A stretch of 5,872 nt of DNA from Pseudooctadecabacter sp. (GCA_020628265.1 JAHDFG010000139.1:1-5872); one strand, 5' to 3'; shown: positions 1-4,825, counted from the stretch's first letter. Notes: generated from the letters alone by a model not told the origin. A program made the numbers and translations.

Positions 1-16
1 GACAAAGGAGACCACC

Positions 17-643
17 ATGGACAACGCAGCATTCTGGGACAAGATCGCGCCGAAATACGCAACCGACCCGATCAAGGACATGGAGTCCTACGAGTACACA
101 TTGGGCCGGACCAAATCCTATCTTAGCGCCGATGACCGCGTGCTTGAGATTGGCTGCGGCACAGGCTCAACAGCATTGCTGATCGCACCCCATGTGCGCG
201 AGATTGTCGGCACAGATGTGTCACCCGGCATGATCCGGATCGCCAACGGCAAGGTTGATGGGGCCACGGCAAACGCGCGTTTCCGTGCAGCATCTGCGGA
301 AGAGGCCGCCAGATCGACAGAGCCTTTCGATGTGGTGATGGGGTTCAACCTGTTCCATCTGGTCGACCGCGCCGAAGACATCTTCGCTGATATCTACAGG
401 CTGTTGCCTAAGGGGGGGTACTTTATCTCCAAGACGCCGTGCCTTTCTGACCCGTCTGTCGGTTTCAAACGGTTCTTGTTCAAGGCGATGATCCCGCCGA
501 TGCAATGGATCGGCAAAGCGCCGACAGTCCGCTTCTTTACGCAAAGCGAGCTGGAAAAAGCGATAGAATTTGCCGGTTTCGAGATCGTTGAGGCCGGCAA
601 TTTTCCGGCAATCTCACGCTATATCGTGGCGCGCAAACGCTGA
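17..643 (+). CDS. Class I SAM-dependent methyltransferase, 208 aa
   Basis: Predicted cytosolic S-adenosylmethionine-dependent methyltransferase with a Rossmann-type fold (Methyltransf_11/UbiE-like group); the substrate cannot be told. The SAM-binding motif I, VLEIGCGTGS, lies at residues 42-51. The acidic residue at the end of strand 2 is D67 in GTDVS. A motif IV-like stretch FDVVMGFNLFHLV is at 104-116, and the post-catalytic LLPKGGYFISKTP is at 129-141. The last third (about 142-208) is a short variable cap ending in basic residues. There is no signal peptide or membrane segment. The start is supported by AAAGGAG at 4-10, six bases before the ATG. The ytoQ gene follows 35 nt downstream on the same strand, so the two may be co-transcribed. 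A G7 run at 412-418 lies inside the gene but the frame stays open. The fold assignment is firm; the precise role is unknown. Confidence 0.93.
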   Translation: MDNAAFWDKIAPKYATDPIKDMESYEYTLGRTKSYLSADDRVLEIGCGTGSTALLIAPHVREIVGTDVSPGMIRIANGKVDGATANARFRAASAEEAARSTEPFDVVMGFNLFHLVDRAEDIFADIYRLLPKGGYFISKTPCLSDPSVGFKRFLFKAMIPPMQWIGKAPTVRFFTQSELEKAIEFAGFEIVEAGNFPAISRYIVARKR

Positions 644-650
644 CGTGCTA

Positions 651-677
651 GGTGCCTCTTTGAAGAAAGGGGGCACC
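651..677 (+). promoter_or_regulatory. Hairpin burying the ytoQ ribosome binding site
   Basis: GGTGCC at 651-656 pairs with GGCACC at 672-677. Pairing continues inward through 657-661 against 667-671 with two G-U pairs, giving 11 pairs around the loop GAAGA. The 3' arm contains the purine-rich Shine-Dalgarno sequence of ytoQ (about 665-673) and ends one base before its ATG. There is no T-run after it, so it is not an ordinary terminator. The upstream methyltransferase stops at 641-643, so ribosomes finishing there would reach the 5' arm and could open the structure. The pairing is seen in the sequence; any regulatory role is inferred. Confidence 0.45.
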
Positions 678-678
678 C

Positions 679-1125
679 ATGCTCAATGTTTATCTGTCAG
701 GTGAAATCCATACCGACTGGCGCGACCAGATCATTGCAGGGGCCGACGGCCTCGATATTGCCTTCCACAGTCCGGTCACCGATCACGCGGCATCAGATGA
801 TTGCGGTGTCGCGATCTTGGGCGAAGAGCCGAACAAATATTGGCACGACCATAAAGGGGCTATGGTGAACGCGATCCGCACCCGAAAGGGCATTGCGGAT
901 GCCGACGTCGTCGTTGTGCGTTTCGGGGAAAAATACCGCCAGTGGAATGCCGCATTTGATGCGGGCTATGCCGCAGCCTTGGGCAAGTCTTTGATCGTGC
1001 TGCAGCAGCCGGACCATGACCACGCGTTGAAAGAGGTGGATGCCGCTGCCTTGGCTGTGGCCCGCGAACCCGCTCAGGTGGTTGAGATCCTGCGCTACGT
1101 TTTGACAGGTGCCTTGCCCGGCTAA
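679..1125 (+). CDS. ytoQ: YtoQ family protein, 148 aa
   Basis: Recognised as a YtoQ-family protein from its opening NVYLSGEIHTDWR (residues 3-15) and the core DADVVVVRFGEKYRQWNAAF (74-93) followed by DAGYAAALGKSLIVL (94-108). The family has no settled function. The order of a strand-forming start, a xADVVVV strand and a DAGYAxAxGK helix resembles the nucleoside 2-deoxyribosyltransferase fold; in that family the matching helix carries a catalytic Glu, and here D94 sits at a similar place. This comparison is by eye. The protein appears cytosolic and full length. The start has a strong purine-rich site (GAAAGGGGG, 665-673), but it lies inside a hairpin. The gene follows the methyltransferase by 35 nt and converges on the GST gene. 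Confidence 0.9.
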   Translation: MLNVYLSGEIHTDWRDQIIAGADGLDIAFHSPVTDHAASDDCGVAILGEEPNKYWHDHKGAMVNAIRTRKGIADADVVVVRFGEKYRQWNAAFDAGYAAALGKSLIVLQQPDHDHALKEVDAAALAVAREPAQVVEILRYVLTGALPG

Positions 1126-1131
1126 GAGGCG

Positions 1132-1165
1132 TACCCGCCCCTGTTTCAATGGTCAGGAGCGGGTA
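1132..1165. terminator. Hairpin between the convergent ytoQ and GST genes
   Basis: TACCCGC at 1132-1138 pairs with GCGGGTA at 1159-1165, and CCTG at 1140-1143 pairs with CAGG at 1154-1157. The single C/A mismatch at 1139/1158 becomes a G-U pair in the minus-strand transcript, so that strand has an unbroken 12-pair stem around a 10-nt loop. Neither side has a run of U, so this would be a weak or atypical intrinsic terminator, or a 3'-end stabilising hairpin. It sits 6 nt after the ytoQ stop and 5 nt after the GST stop, which fits a shared 3' boundary. Confidence 0.6.
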
Positions 1166-1170
1166 TAGGT

Positions 1171-1872
1171 TTACCCGTTCGGGTTCGGGATCGTCCGACC
1201 CTTTTGGACGGCGGGGCGGTCCAAGAACCGTTCCACATAGGCCGGAACGTTCTTCAGGTCGTTGTAGCCTGTCATCTCTTTGGCGCCGTAAAACTCCAAC
1301 GCGCCGATCCAAGGCGCTAGCGCGATGTCGGCGATCGAGAACTCACCGGCGATCCAGTCCTGACCGTCCAGCGTTTGTTCCAATACGTTCAGCAGCCGTT
1401 TTGCTTCGCCAACGTAGCGTTCGCGTGGACGGGGGTCCTCAATCTCGCTCCCCGCGAACTTCACGAAAAAGCCCATCTGCCCGAACATGGGGCCGACACC
1501 GCCCATCTGGAACATCAGCCATTGGGTGATCTTCGCCCGATCGCTGGCTGTTGATCCGATCAGCTTGCCGGTCTTGTTCGCCAGATACAGCAGGATCGCG
1601 CCGCTTTCCCACAGGCCAATGGGCTCGCCATCGGGGCCGTTTGGGTCGATGATCGCGGGGATCTTGTTGTTGGGGTTCAGGCTCAGGAATTCGGGGCTCT
1701 TGACGTCAGCATCCGCCAGCGTGACCAGATGTGCCTCATAGTCGAGACCCATTTCCTCCAGCGCGATGGAGGCCTTGACACCGTTCGGGGTTGGGTAGCT
1801 GTAAAGCTGGATGATGTCGGAATTGGTCGGTGCCCACCTTTTGGTGATGGGAAATGCGGATAGATCGGCCAT
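1171..1872 (-). CDS. Nu-class glutathione S-transferase (YfcG/YghU-like), 233 aa
   Basis: Cytosolic glutathione transferase with a thioredoxin-like N-terminal domain and an all-helical C-terminal domain. Proteins of this class act mainly as glutathione-dependent disulfide reductases and peroxidases. Visible marks are YSYPTPNGVKASIALEEM at about 24-41, where T28 and N30 match the active-site Thr/Asn pair of the Nu class; the cis-proline loop NKIPAI at 69-74 (P72); and the glutathione-binding WES at 88-90. The class-typical GGVGPMFGQ is at 124-132, and the helical N-capping box region SIADIALAPW is at 179-188. An N-terminal extension of about 20 residues precedes the first strand, as in YghU-like members. 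The start is preceded by AAGGGG at 1880-1885, seven bases upstream. It is divergent from mscL and probably monocistronic. The physiological substrate is not evident. Confidence 0.93.
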   Translation of the reverse strand: MADLSAFPITKRWAPTNSDIIQLYSYPTPNGVKASIALEEMGLDYEAHLVTLADADVKSPEFLSLNPNNKIPAIIDPNGPDGEPIGLWESGAILLYLANKTGKLIGSTASDRAKITQWLMFQMGGVGPMFGQMGFFVKFAGSEIEDPRPRERYVGEAKRLLNVLEQTLDGQDWIAGEFSIADIALAPWIGALEFYGAKEMTGYNDLKNVPAYVERFLDRPAVQKGRTIPNPNG

Positions 1873-1925
1873 AGGTCAGCCCCTTGTTGACATGGATCGT
1901 TAGGAATTAGGGGGAATGGAGCACG

Positions 1926-1931
1926 ATTATA
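1926..1931 (-). promoter_or_regulatory. Probable -10 box of the GST gene
   Basis: The minus strand reads TATAAT here, a perfect sigma-70 -10 consensus, 54 bases upstream of the GST start codon. Transcription would begin near 1919-1920 and give a leader of about 47 nt. The position expected for the -35 box (about 1948-1955) reads AAATTT or AATTTG, a poor match to TTGACA, and is occupied by a palindrome. That suggests a regulated promoter. Confidence 0.5.
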
Positions 1932-1965
1932 ACCCTTTGGTCATGTGCAAATTTGCGGTTATGAC
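1929..1965. repeat. Nested inverted repeats between GST and mscL
   Basis: A perfect 10-bp palindrome GCAAATTTGC lies at 1947-1956. Around it ATAACC (1929-1934) is inverted as GGTTAT (1957-1962), and GTCAT (1940-1944) is inverted as ATGAC (1961-1965). The cluster overlaps the -10 and presumed -35 region of the GST promoter and lies 62-98 bases before the mscL start. It is a candidate operator for one or both divergent genes. The repeats are seen directly; the role is inferred. Confidence 0.4.
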
Positions 1966-2026
1966 TGTGCGCGTGGGTGGGCTGGCGCATGGTCAGTCCC
2001 AAATAAGCTAACTACGGGAACACACT

Positions 2027-2458
2027 ATGCTTAACGAATTCAAAGACTTCATCGCCAAGGGCAACGTCATGGACATGGCTGTTGGTATCATCATCGGTGC
2101 TGCCTTCACGGCCATCGTGACCTCGCTTGTGGGCGACCTGATCAACCCGATCATCGGCCTGTTCATGGGTGGTGTCGACTTCACCAACATGTACACCGTT
2201 CTGTCCGGCGACGTTGCCGAAGGTGCAAGCCTCGAAGCCGCCCGTGAATCCGGCGCTGCTGTCTTCGCATGGGGCGCATTTATCATGGCAATCATCAACT
2301 TCCTGATCATCGCTTTCGTGGTGTTCATGCTGGTGCGCTACGTCAACAAGGTGAAAGAAGCCTCTGCCAAGAAGGAAGAGGAAGTCGCAGAAGAGGCCCC
2401 CGCAGGCCCGACGCAGGAAGAGCTGCTGGCCGACATTCTGGCCGCCCTGCAGAAGTAA
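2027..2458 (+). CDS. mscL: Large-conductance mechanosensitive channel MscL, 143 aa
   Basis: Inner-membrane homopentameric channel that opens under membrane tension and releases solutes on hypo-osmotic shock. The family signature is clear at the N-terminus: LNEFKDFIAKGNVMDMAVGIIIGAAF, with the amphipathic N-helix at 2-12. The pore-lining TM1 covers about 15-45 and includes the small-residue, Gly/Ala-rich stretch. A periplasmic loop spans about 46-78. TM2 is at about 79-103 (AWGAFIMAIINFLIIAFVVF), followed by a basic RYVNKVK at 104-110. A charged linker leads to a C-terminal helix PTQEELLADILAALQK that forms the cytoplasmic bundle. Length is normal for the family. The start has only a weak ribosome site (GGGAA at 2016-2020). 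The gene appears monocistronic, divergent from the GST gene and closed by a strong terminator. Confidence 0.98.
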   Translation: MLNEFKDFIAKGNVMDMAVGIIIGAAFTAIVTSLVGDLINPIIGLFMGGVDFTNMYTVLSGDVAEGASLEAARESGAAVFAWGAFIMAIINFLIIAFVVFMLVRYVNKVKEASAKKEEEVAEEAPAGPTQEELLADILAALQK

Positions 2459-2480
2459 GCAGTCCATCACGGACACCGAA

Positions 2481-2507
2481 GGCCCGCCTGTTCAGGCGGG
2501 CCTTTTT
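2481..2507 (+). terminator. Intrinsic terminator of mscL
   Basis: GGCCCGCC (2481-2488) pairs with GGCGGGCC (2495-2502) around the loop TGTTCA, followed at once by TTTTT and then GGTTTT. It begins 22 nt after the mscL stop. In the other direction only a short TT follows the stem, so it would end ald transcripts from the minus strand less well, although the hairpin lies 22 nt beyond the ald stop. Confidence 0.92.
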
Positions 2508-2524
2508 GGTTTTGGGCCGTCCAA

Positions 2525-3643
2525 TCAGGCTTTCAGGGCAAGCTGCGGAGATAGCACATCCAGCCCCAACGCCTTACCAACGGCGTAGTAGGTCAGTTGG
2601 CCCGCATGAACATTCAGACCATTCAGAAGGTGAGGGTCGTCCTCACAGGCTTGCCGCCAGCCCTTGTCTGCCAGCGCCAACATGAACGGCATGGTGGCGT
2701 TCGACAGCGCGATGGTTGATGTGCGCGCGACGGCGCCGGGCATATTGGCCACGCAGTAGTGCATGATCCCGTCCACCTCGTAGATCGGGTCCTGATGGGT
2801 CGTCGCCTTGGAGGTTTCAAAACAACCACCTTGGTCAATCGCCACGTCGACAATCGCCGCCCCGGGTTTCATCTCGGACAATTGGGCCCGTGTGACCAGC
2901 TTCGGGGCTGCGGCGCCGGGGATCAGGACGGCGCCGATGACCATATCCGCCTCACGTACCAGTTCGGCGGTGTTGCCCGCGCTGGCGTACATCGTCTTGA
3001 AGTCGCGGGCAAAGACATCATCCAGATAGCGCATACGAGGCAGGGAGCGGTCCAGAACGGTCACATCAGCGCCCATACCTGCCGCCACACGGGCCGCGTG
3101 TGTGCCCACTACGCCGCCGCCGATCACAACGACCTTCGCAGGTCCGACGCCGGGCACACCGCCCATCAACACACCACGCCCGCCATTGGCCTTTTGCAGG
3201 GTCCAGCTGCCGACCTGAGGGGCAAGCTTGCCAGCCACCTCTGACATCGGGGCAAGCAGCGGCAGGCCGCCGGATGCGTCCGTCACCGTTTCATAGGCAA
3301 TGGCCGTACAGCCGGACGCCAACAGATCCTTGGTCTGCTCCGGATCCGGCGCAAGGTGCAGATAGGTGAACAGCAACTGCCCTTCCCGCAGCATGGCACG
3401 TTCTGCGGGTTGCGGTTCTTTCACCTTCACGATCATCTCGGCCGATGCGAAGACTTCTGCCGCGGTGCCAACGATTGCGGCACCGGCCTCGACGTAGTCC
3501 TGATCGGGAAAGCCCGCGCCTTCGCCAGCGGCCGTTTCGATCGTGACGGTGTGGCCATGGGCGACAGCCTCTCGCGCGGCGTTCGGGGTCAGGCCGACGC
3601 GGAATTCCTGCGGTTTGATTTCTTTTGGGCAACCGATGTGCAT
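2525..3643 (-). CDS. ald: Alanine dehydrogenase, 372 aa
   Basis: NAD-dependent enzyme interconverting L-alanine with pyruvate, ammonium and NADH; it usually serves alanine catabolism or ammonia assimilation in the cytosol as a hexamer. Residues expected from the well-studied Mycobacterium enzyme fall at matching numbers: R15 and K75 (in VKVKEP) for pyruvate binding, and H96 (TYLHLAPD) and D270 (VDVAIDQGG) for catalysis. The Rossmann nucleotide-binding loop GGGVVG is at 175-180, with the strand-end acid D198 favouring NAD. The length of 372 aa is standard. A longer reading from 3664 exists, but the ATG at 3643 is preferred: it gives the family start MHIGCPKEI, and AGAGGAG lies 8 bases upstream inside the longer reading. 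It is divergent from an Lrp-type regulator 130 bp away. Confidence 0.97.
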   Translation of the reverse strand: MHIGCPKEIKPQEFRVGLTPNAAREAVAHGHTVTIETAAGEGAGFPDQDYVEAGAAIVGTAAEVFASAEMIVKVKEPQPAERAMLREGQLLFTYLHLAPDPEQTKDLLASGCTAIAYETVTDASGGLPLLAPMSEVAGKLAPQVGSWTLQKANGGRGVLMGGVPGVGPAKVVVIGGGVVGTHAARVAAGMGADVTVLDRSLPRMRYLDDVFARDFKTMYASAGNTAELVREADMVIGAVLIPGAAAPKLVTRAQLSEMKPGAAIVDVAIDQGGCFETSKATTHQDPIYEVDGIMHYCVANMPGAVARTSTIALSNATMPFMLALADKGWRQACEDDPHLLNGLNVHAGQLTYYAVGKALGLDVLSPQLALKA

Positions 3644-3692
3644 TGATGGATCTCCTCTTTCCATAGCAACAGTCGCGCCGTTTGGATGGGAA

Positions 3693-3706
3693 AAGATTGG
3701 TATCTT
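3693..3706. promoter_or_regulatory. Candidate regulator site between ald and the Lrp-type gene
   Basis: AAGAT-TGGT-ATCTT is a 14-bp inverted repeat near the middle of the 130-bp divergent intergenic region. A related half, AAGACTTGG, starts at 3723, exactly 30 bp after AAGATTGG at 3693, so the two lie on the same face of the helix at about three turns. Lrp-family proteins bind such degenerate phased sites as multimers. I see no convincing -35/-10 pair for either gene. Low confidence as an operator. Confidence 0.3.
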
Positions 3707-3773
3707 CGTGCGTGTTAGCGTTAAGACTTGGAAGAATCGTCAGCCATTGTCCGAAATGACGGGAGAATTTTGC

Positions 3774-4235
3774 ATGTCCGAATTAGATGCAACAGACCGC
3801 CGCTTGTTGACCGCCCTGCAGCGGGAGGGGCGGTTGTCCAATGCGGAGCTGTCGGAAAAGGTGAACCTGTCACCGTCGGCTTGTCACCGGCGCGTCCAGC
3901 GGCTGGAGAAAGAAGGCTTCATTAGCGGCTACGTGGCCTTGGTCGATCCCAAGAAAGTGGATCGCAAGACGACCGTCTTTGTGGAGATTACCCTAAGGGC
4001 GCAGGCTGATGACGTGCTGGATGCCTTCGAGAAATCGGTGGCGCGTATTCCTGATGTTCTTGAATGCCATCTGATGGCGGGGCAGGCGGATTACCTGCTC
4101 AAGGTCGTGGCCCGCGACGCGGAAGATTTTGCCCGCATCCACCGCCGGTATCTGGCCAGCTTGCCCGGCGTTCAGGGGATGCAGTCATCCTTCTCTCTGC
4201 GAAACGTGCAGCAGACGACGGCACTGCCGGTCTGA
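3774..4235 (+). CDS. Lrp/AsnC family regulator, probably of ald, 153 aa
   Basis: Feast/famine-type transcription factor. The N-terminal winged helix-turn-helix covers about 4-60: LDATDRRLL, then LSNAELSEKVNLSPSACHRR (21-40) with the recognition helix SPSACHRRVQRLEKEG. The C-terminal RAM/AsnC ligand-binding domain covers about 65-145, with the amino-acid pocket motif AGQADYLLKV at 102-111. Length is typical (about 150 aa). The ATG at 3774 is chosen because GGGAG (3761-3765) lies eight bases upstream and the protein then opens in the usual family way; an in-frame ATG at 3756 and a longer open frame from 3543 are not supported. Divergence from alanine dehydrogenase is the classic AldR arrangement, so activation of ald in response to alanine is the likely role. 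That role is inferred from neighbourhood; the family is certain. Confidence 0.93.
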   Translation: MSELDATDRRLLTALQREGRLSNAELSEKVNLSPSACHRRVQRLEKEGFISGYVALVDPKKVDRKTTVFVEITLRAQADDVLDAFEKSVARIPDVLECHLMAGQADYLLKVVARDAEDFARIHRRYLASLPGVQGMQSSFSLRNVQQTTALPV

Positions 4236-4264
4236 CATCAATGGAACCAATCGCAGACCTCGGG

Positions 4265-4280
4265 GGTTGGTACGGCAACC
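4265..4280 (+). other. Small hairpin ahead of the first micro-ORF
   Basis: GGTTG (4265-4269) pairs with CAACC (4276-4280) around GTACGG, ending five bases before the AAGGAGA ribosome site of the first micro-ORF. Just upstream, GGTCTG (4229-4234) at the end of the Lrp-type gene is inverted as CAGACC (4254-4259). Neither has a T-run. They may shape the 3' end of the regulator transcript or the leader of the micro-ORFs, or be chance. Confidence 0.25.
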
Positions 4281-4298
4281 TAACCAAGGAGAAATATC

Positions 4299-4364
4299 AT
4301 GCGTGGCATCTTGAGCCTGATTGGTCTTGTCGTTGTGGTCATGGCGATCATCAACCTTGTGTAA
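4299..4364 (+). CDS. Membrane micro-ORF A, 21 aa, function unknown
   Basis: A 21-codon ORF with a strong ribosome site, AAGGAGA at 4286-4292, six bases before the ATG. The product opens MRGIL and then is almost wholly hydrophobic, with the core IGLVVVVMAII, long enough for one membrane helix, and a single positive charge (R2) at the N-terminus. It shares 12 of 21 aligned positions with the next ORF, including MR at 1-2, I4 and IGLVVVV at 8-14. I do not recognise a characterised family. It lies 63 nt after the Lrp-type gene on the same strand and could be read from that transcript. The good ribosome site, protein-like composition and a similar neighbour support it as real. Confidence 0.68.
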   Translation: MRGILSLIGLVVVVMAIINLV

Positions 4365-4374
4365 GGCCGAGACG

Positions 4375-4449
4375 ATGAGAAACATTTTCTACATCATCGG
4401 TCTGGTCGTTGTTGTTATCGCCGTCTTGCGGCTCGCAGGCATCACCTGA
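4375..4449 (+). CDS. Membrane micro-ORF B, 24 aa, function unknown
   Basis: A 24-codon ORF starting 10 nt after the stop of micro-ORF A. It begins MRNIFYIIGLVVVV and ends with the short polar tail RLAGIT, so it looks like a second single-helix membrane peptide and a diverged copy of ORF A. Its own ribosome site is weak (a GAG at 4369-4371), which with the tight spacing suggests translation coupled to ORF A. A hairpin terminator starts 30 nt after its stop, closing the unit. The function is unknown. A toxic peptide, a small regulator of a membrane protein or a stress-induced membrane peptide are all possible, and nothing in the sequence decides between them. Confidence 0.65.
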   Translation: MRNIFYIIGLVVVVIAVLRLAGIT

Positions 4450-4478
4450 TCCTGAACACTCCGGTCTGCACAAATGAA

Positions 4479-4508
4479 AAACCCCCGAGCAGTCATGCAC
4501 GGGGGTTT
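4479..4508. terminator. Bidirectional terminator between micro-ORFs and rpsU
   Basis: AAACCCCCG (4479-4487) pairs perfectly with CGGGGGTTT (4500-4508) around a 12-nt loop. Read on the minus strand, the stem runs into TTTTT and then CATTT, a good U-tract, 27 nt after the rpsU stop. On the plus strand it is followed by only TTTCTCT, so it also serves the micro-ORF unit but less strongly. Confidence 0.88.
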
Positions 4509-4535
4509 CTCTATTCTTGACGTGTTTGAAGTTGC

Positions 4536-4742
4536 TTACAGCAAACCTTCGCGCTGGGCTTTTTTCCGAGCCAGCTTACGCTGACGGCGGATCGCTTCAG
4601 CTTTCTCGCGCGCTTTCTTTTCAGACGGCTTCTCGAAATGCTGCTTAAGCTTCATTTCGCGGAAGACACCCTCACGCTGGAGCTTCTTCTTCAGGGCACG
4701 AAGCGCCTGATCGACGTTGTTGTCGCGAACACTAACCTGCAT
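4536..4742 (-). CDS. rpsU: 30S ribosomal protein S21 (bS21), 68 aa
   Basis: Small basic protein of the 30S subunit platform, next to the 3' end of 16S rRNA, which aids mRNA binding at initiation. The start MQVSVRDNNVDQALRALKKK is the family signature, followed by the FREMKLKQHFEKPSEKK region (28-44) and a highly basic helical tail rich in Arg and Lys that ends in GLL. Length is normal for alphaproteobacteria. It has its own promoter (4796-4824), an unusually long Shine-Dalgarno match and a terminator, so it appears monocistronic. It is divergent from the COQ9 gene. Confidence 0.98.
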   Translation of the reverse strand: MQVSVRDNNVDQALRALKKKLQREGVFREMKLKQHFEKPSEKKAREKAEAIRRQRKLARKKAQREGLL

Positions 4743-4762
4743 GTGGTTTTCACCACCTTTCT
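4743..4762 (-). promoter_or_regulatory. Extended Shine-Dalgarno and start-site hairpin of rpsU
   Basis: The rpsU mRNA reads AGAAAGGTGGTG at 4762-4751, differing at one base of 12 from AGAAAGGAGGTG, the full complement of the usual 16S 3' tail. Its distal part can also fold back: GTGGT (4756-4752), a GAAA tetraloop of the GNRA type (4751-4748) and ACCAC (4747-4743) form a five-pair hairpin ending directly before the ATG. The long SD and the hairpin compete for the same bases, which would suit translational control. The sequence facts are direct; control is inferred. Confidence 0.5.
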
Positions 4763-4767
4763 AAGTT

Positions 4768-4786
4768 GGATTTGCAAGGATTTGCA
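4768..4786 (-). repeat. Direct repeat in the rpsU leader
   Basis: GGATTTGCA occurs twice (4768-4776 and 4778-4786) with one base between, giving a 10-bp period. It falls in the predicted rpsU 5' leader, just downstream of the expected transcription start. It is too short to classify and could be a binding site or chance. Confidence 0.4.
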
Positions 4787-4795
4787 GGAGGTGGC

Positions 4796-4824
4796 CGTAT
4801 AGCAAGCCGCCTCTAGATTGTCTA
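4796..4824 (-). promoter_or_regulatory. Sigma-70 type promoter of rpsU
   Basis: On the minus strand TAGACA (4824-4819) matches five of six -35 consensus bases. It is followed after exactly 17 bp by TATACG (4801-4796), which matches four of six, with TGC just before it as an extended -10. Transcription would begin near 4789, giving a leader of about 47 nt. It is the most complete promoter seen in the window. Confidence 0.6.
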
Positions 4825-4825
4825 G
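4813..4825. repeat. 13-bp palindrome over the rpsU -35 box
   Basis: CTAGA-TTG-TCTAG is a perfect inverted repeat with two CTAG tetramers, which are generally scarce in proteobacterial genomes. It covers the rpsU -35 element and lies 33 bases before the divergent COQ9 start, so it could be an operator for both genes. It could also be chance. Confidence 0.35.

Noticed and set aside
2012..2476. Minus-strand frame of 154 codons opposite mscL
   Set aside because: It is His/Asp/Val-rich shadow sequence of the well-recognised mscL gene, with no family resemblance.
2759..3244. Plus-strand frame of 161 codons inside ald
   Set aside because: It is a shadow of the ald coding frame, with no recognisable domain and no ribosome site.
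3543..3773. N-terminal extension of the Lrp-type regulator
   Set aside because: It would overlap the ald gene and cross the divergent promoter region; the ATG at 3774 has a good ribosome site and gives the normal family start.
4064..4378. 104-codon plus-strand frame overlapping the Lrp-type gene and micro-ORF A
   Set aside because: Its composition is that of an out-of-frame shadow and it has no ribosome site; the micro-ORF frame has the strong site and a similar neighbour.
4768..4786. Possible start of a CRISPR-like or iteron array
   Set aside because: Only two copies of a 9-bp unit with a 1-bp spacer; too short and too few for an array or origin.
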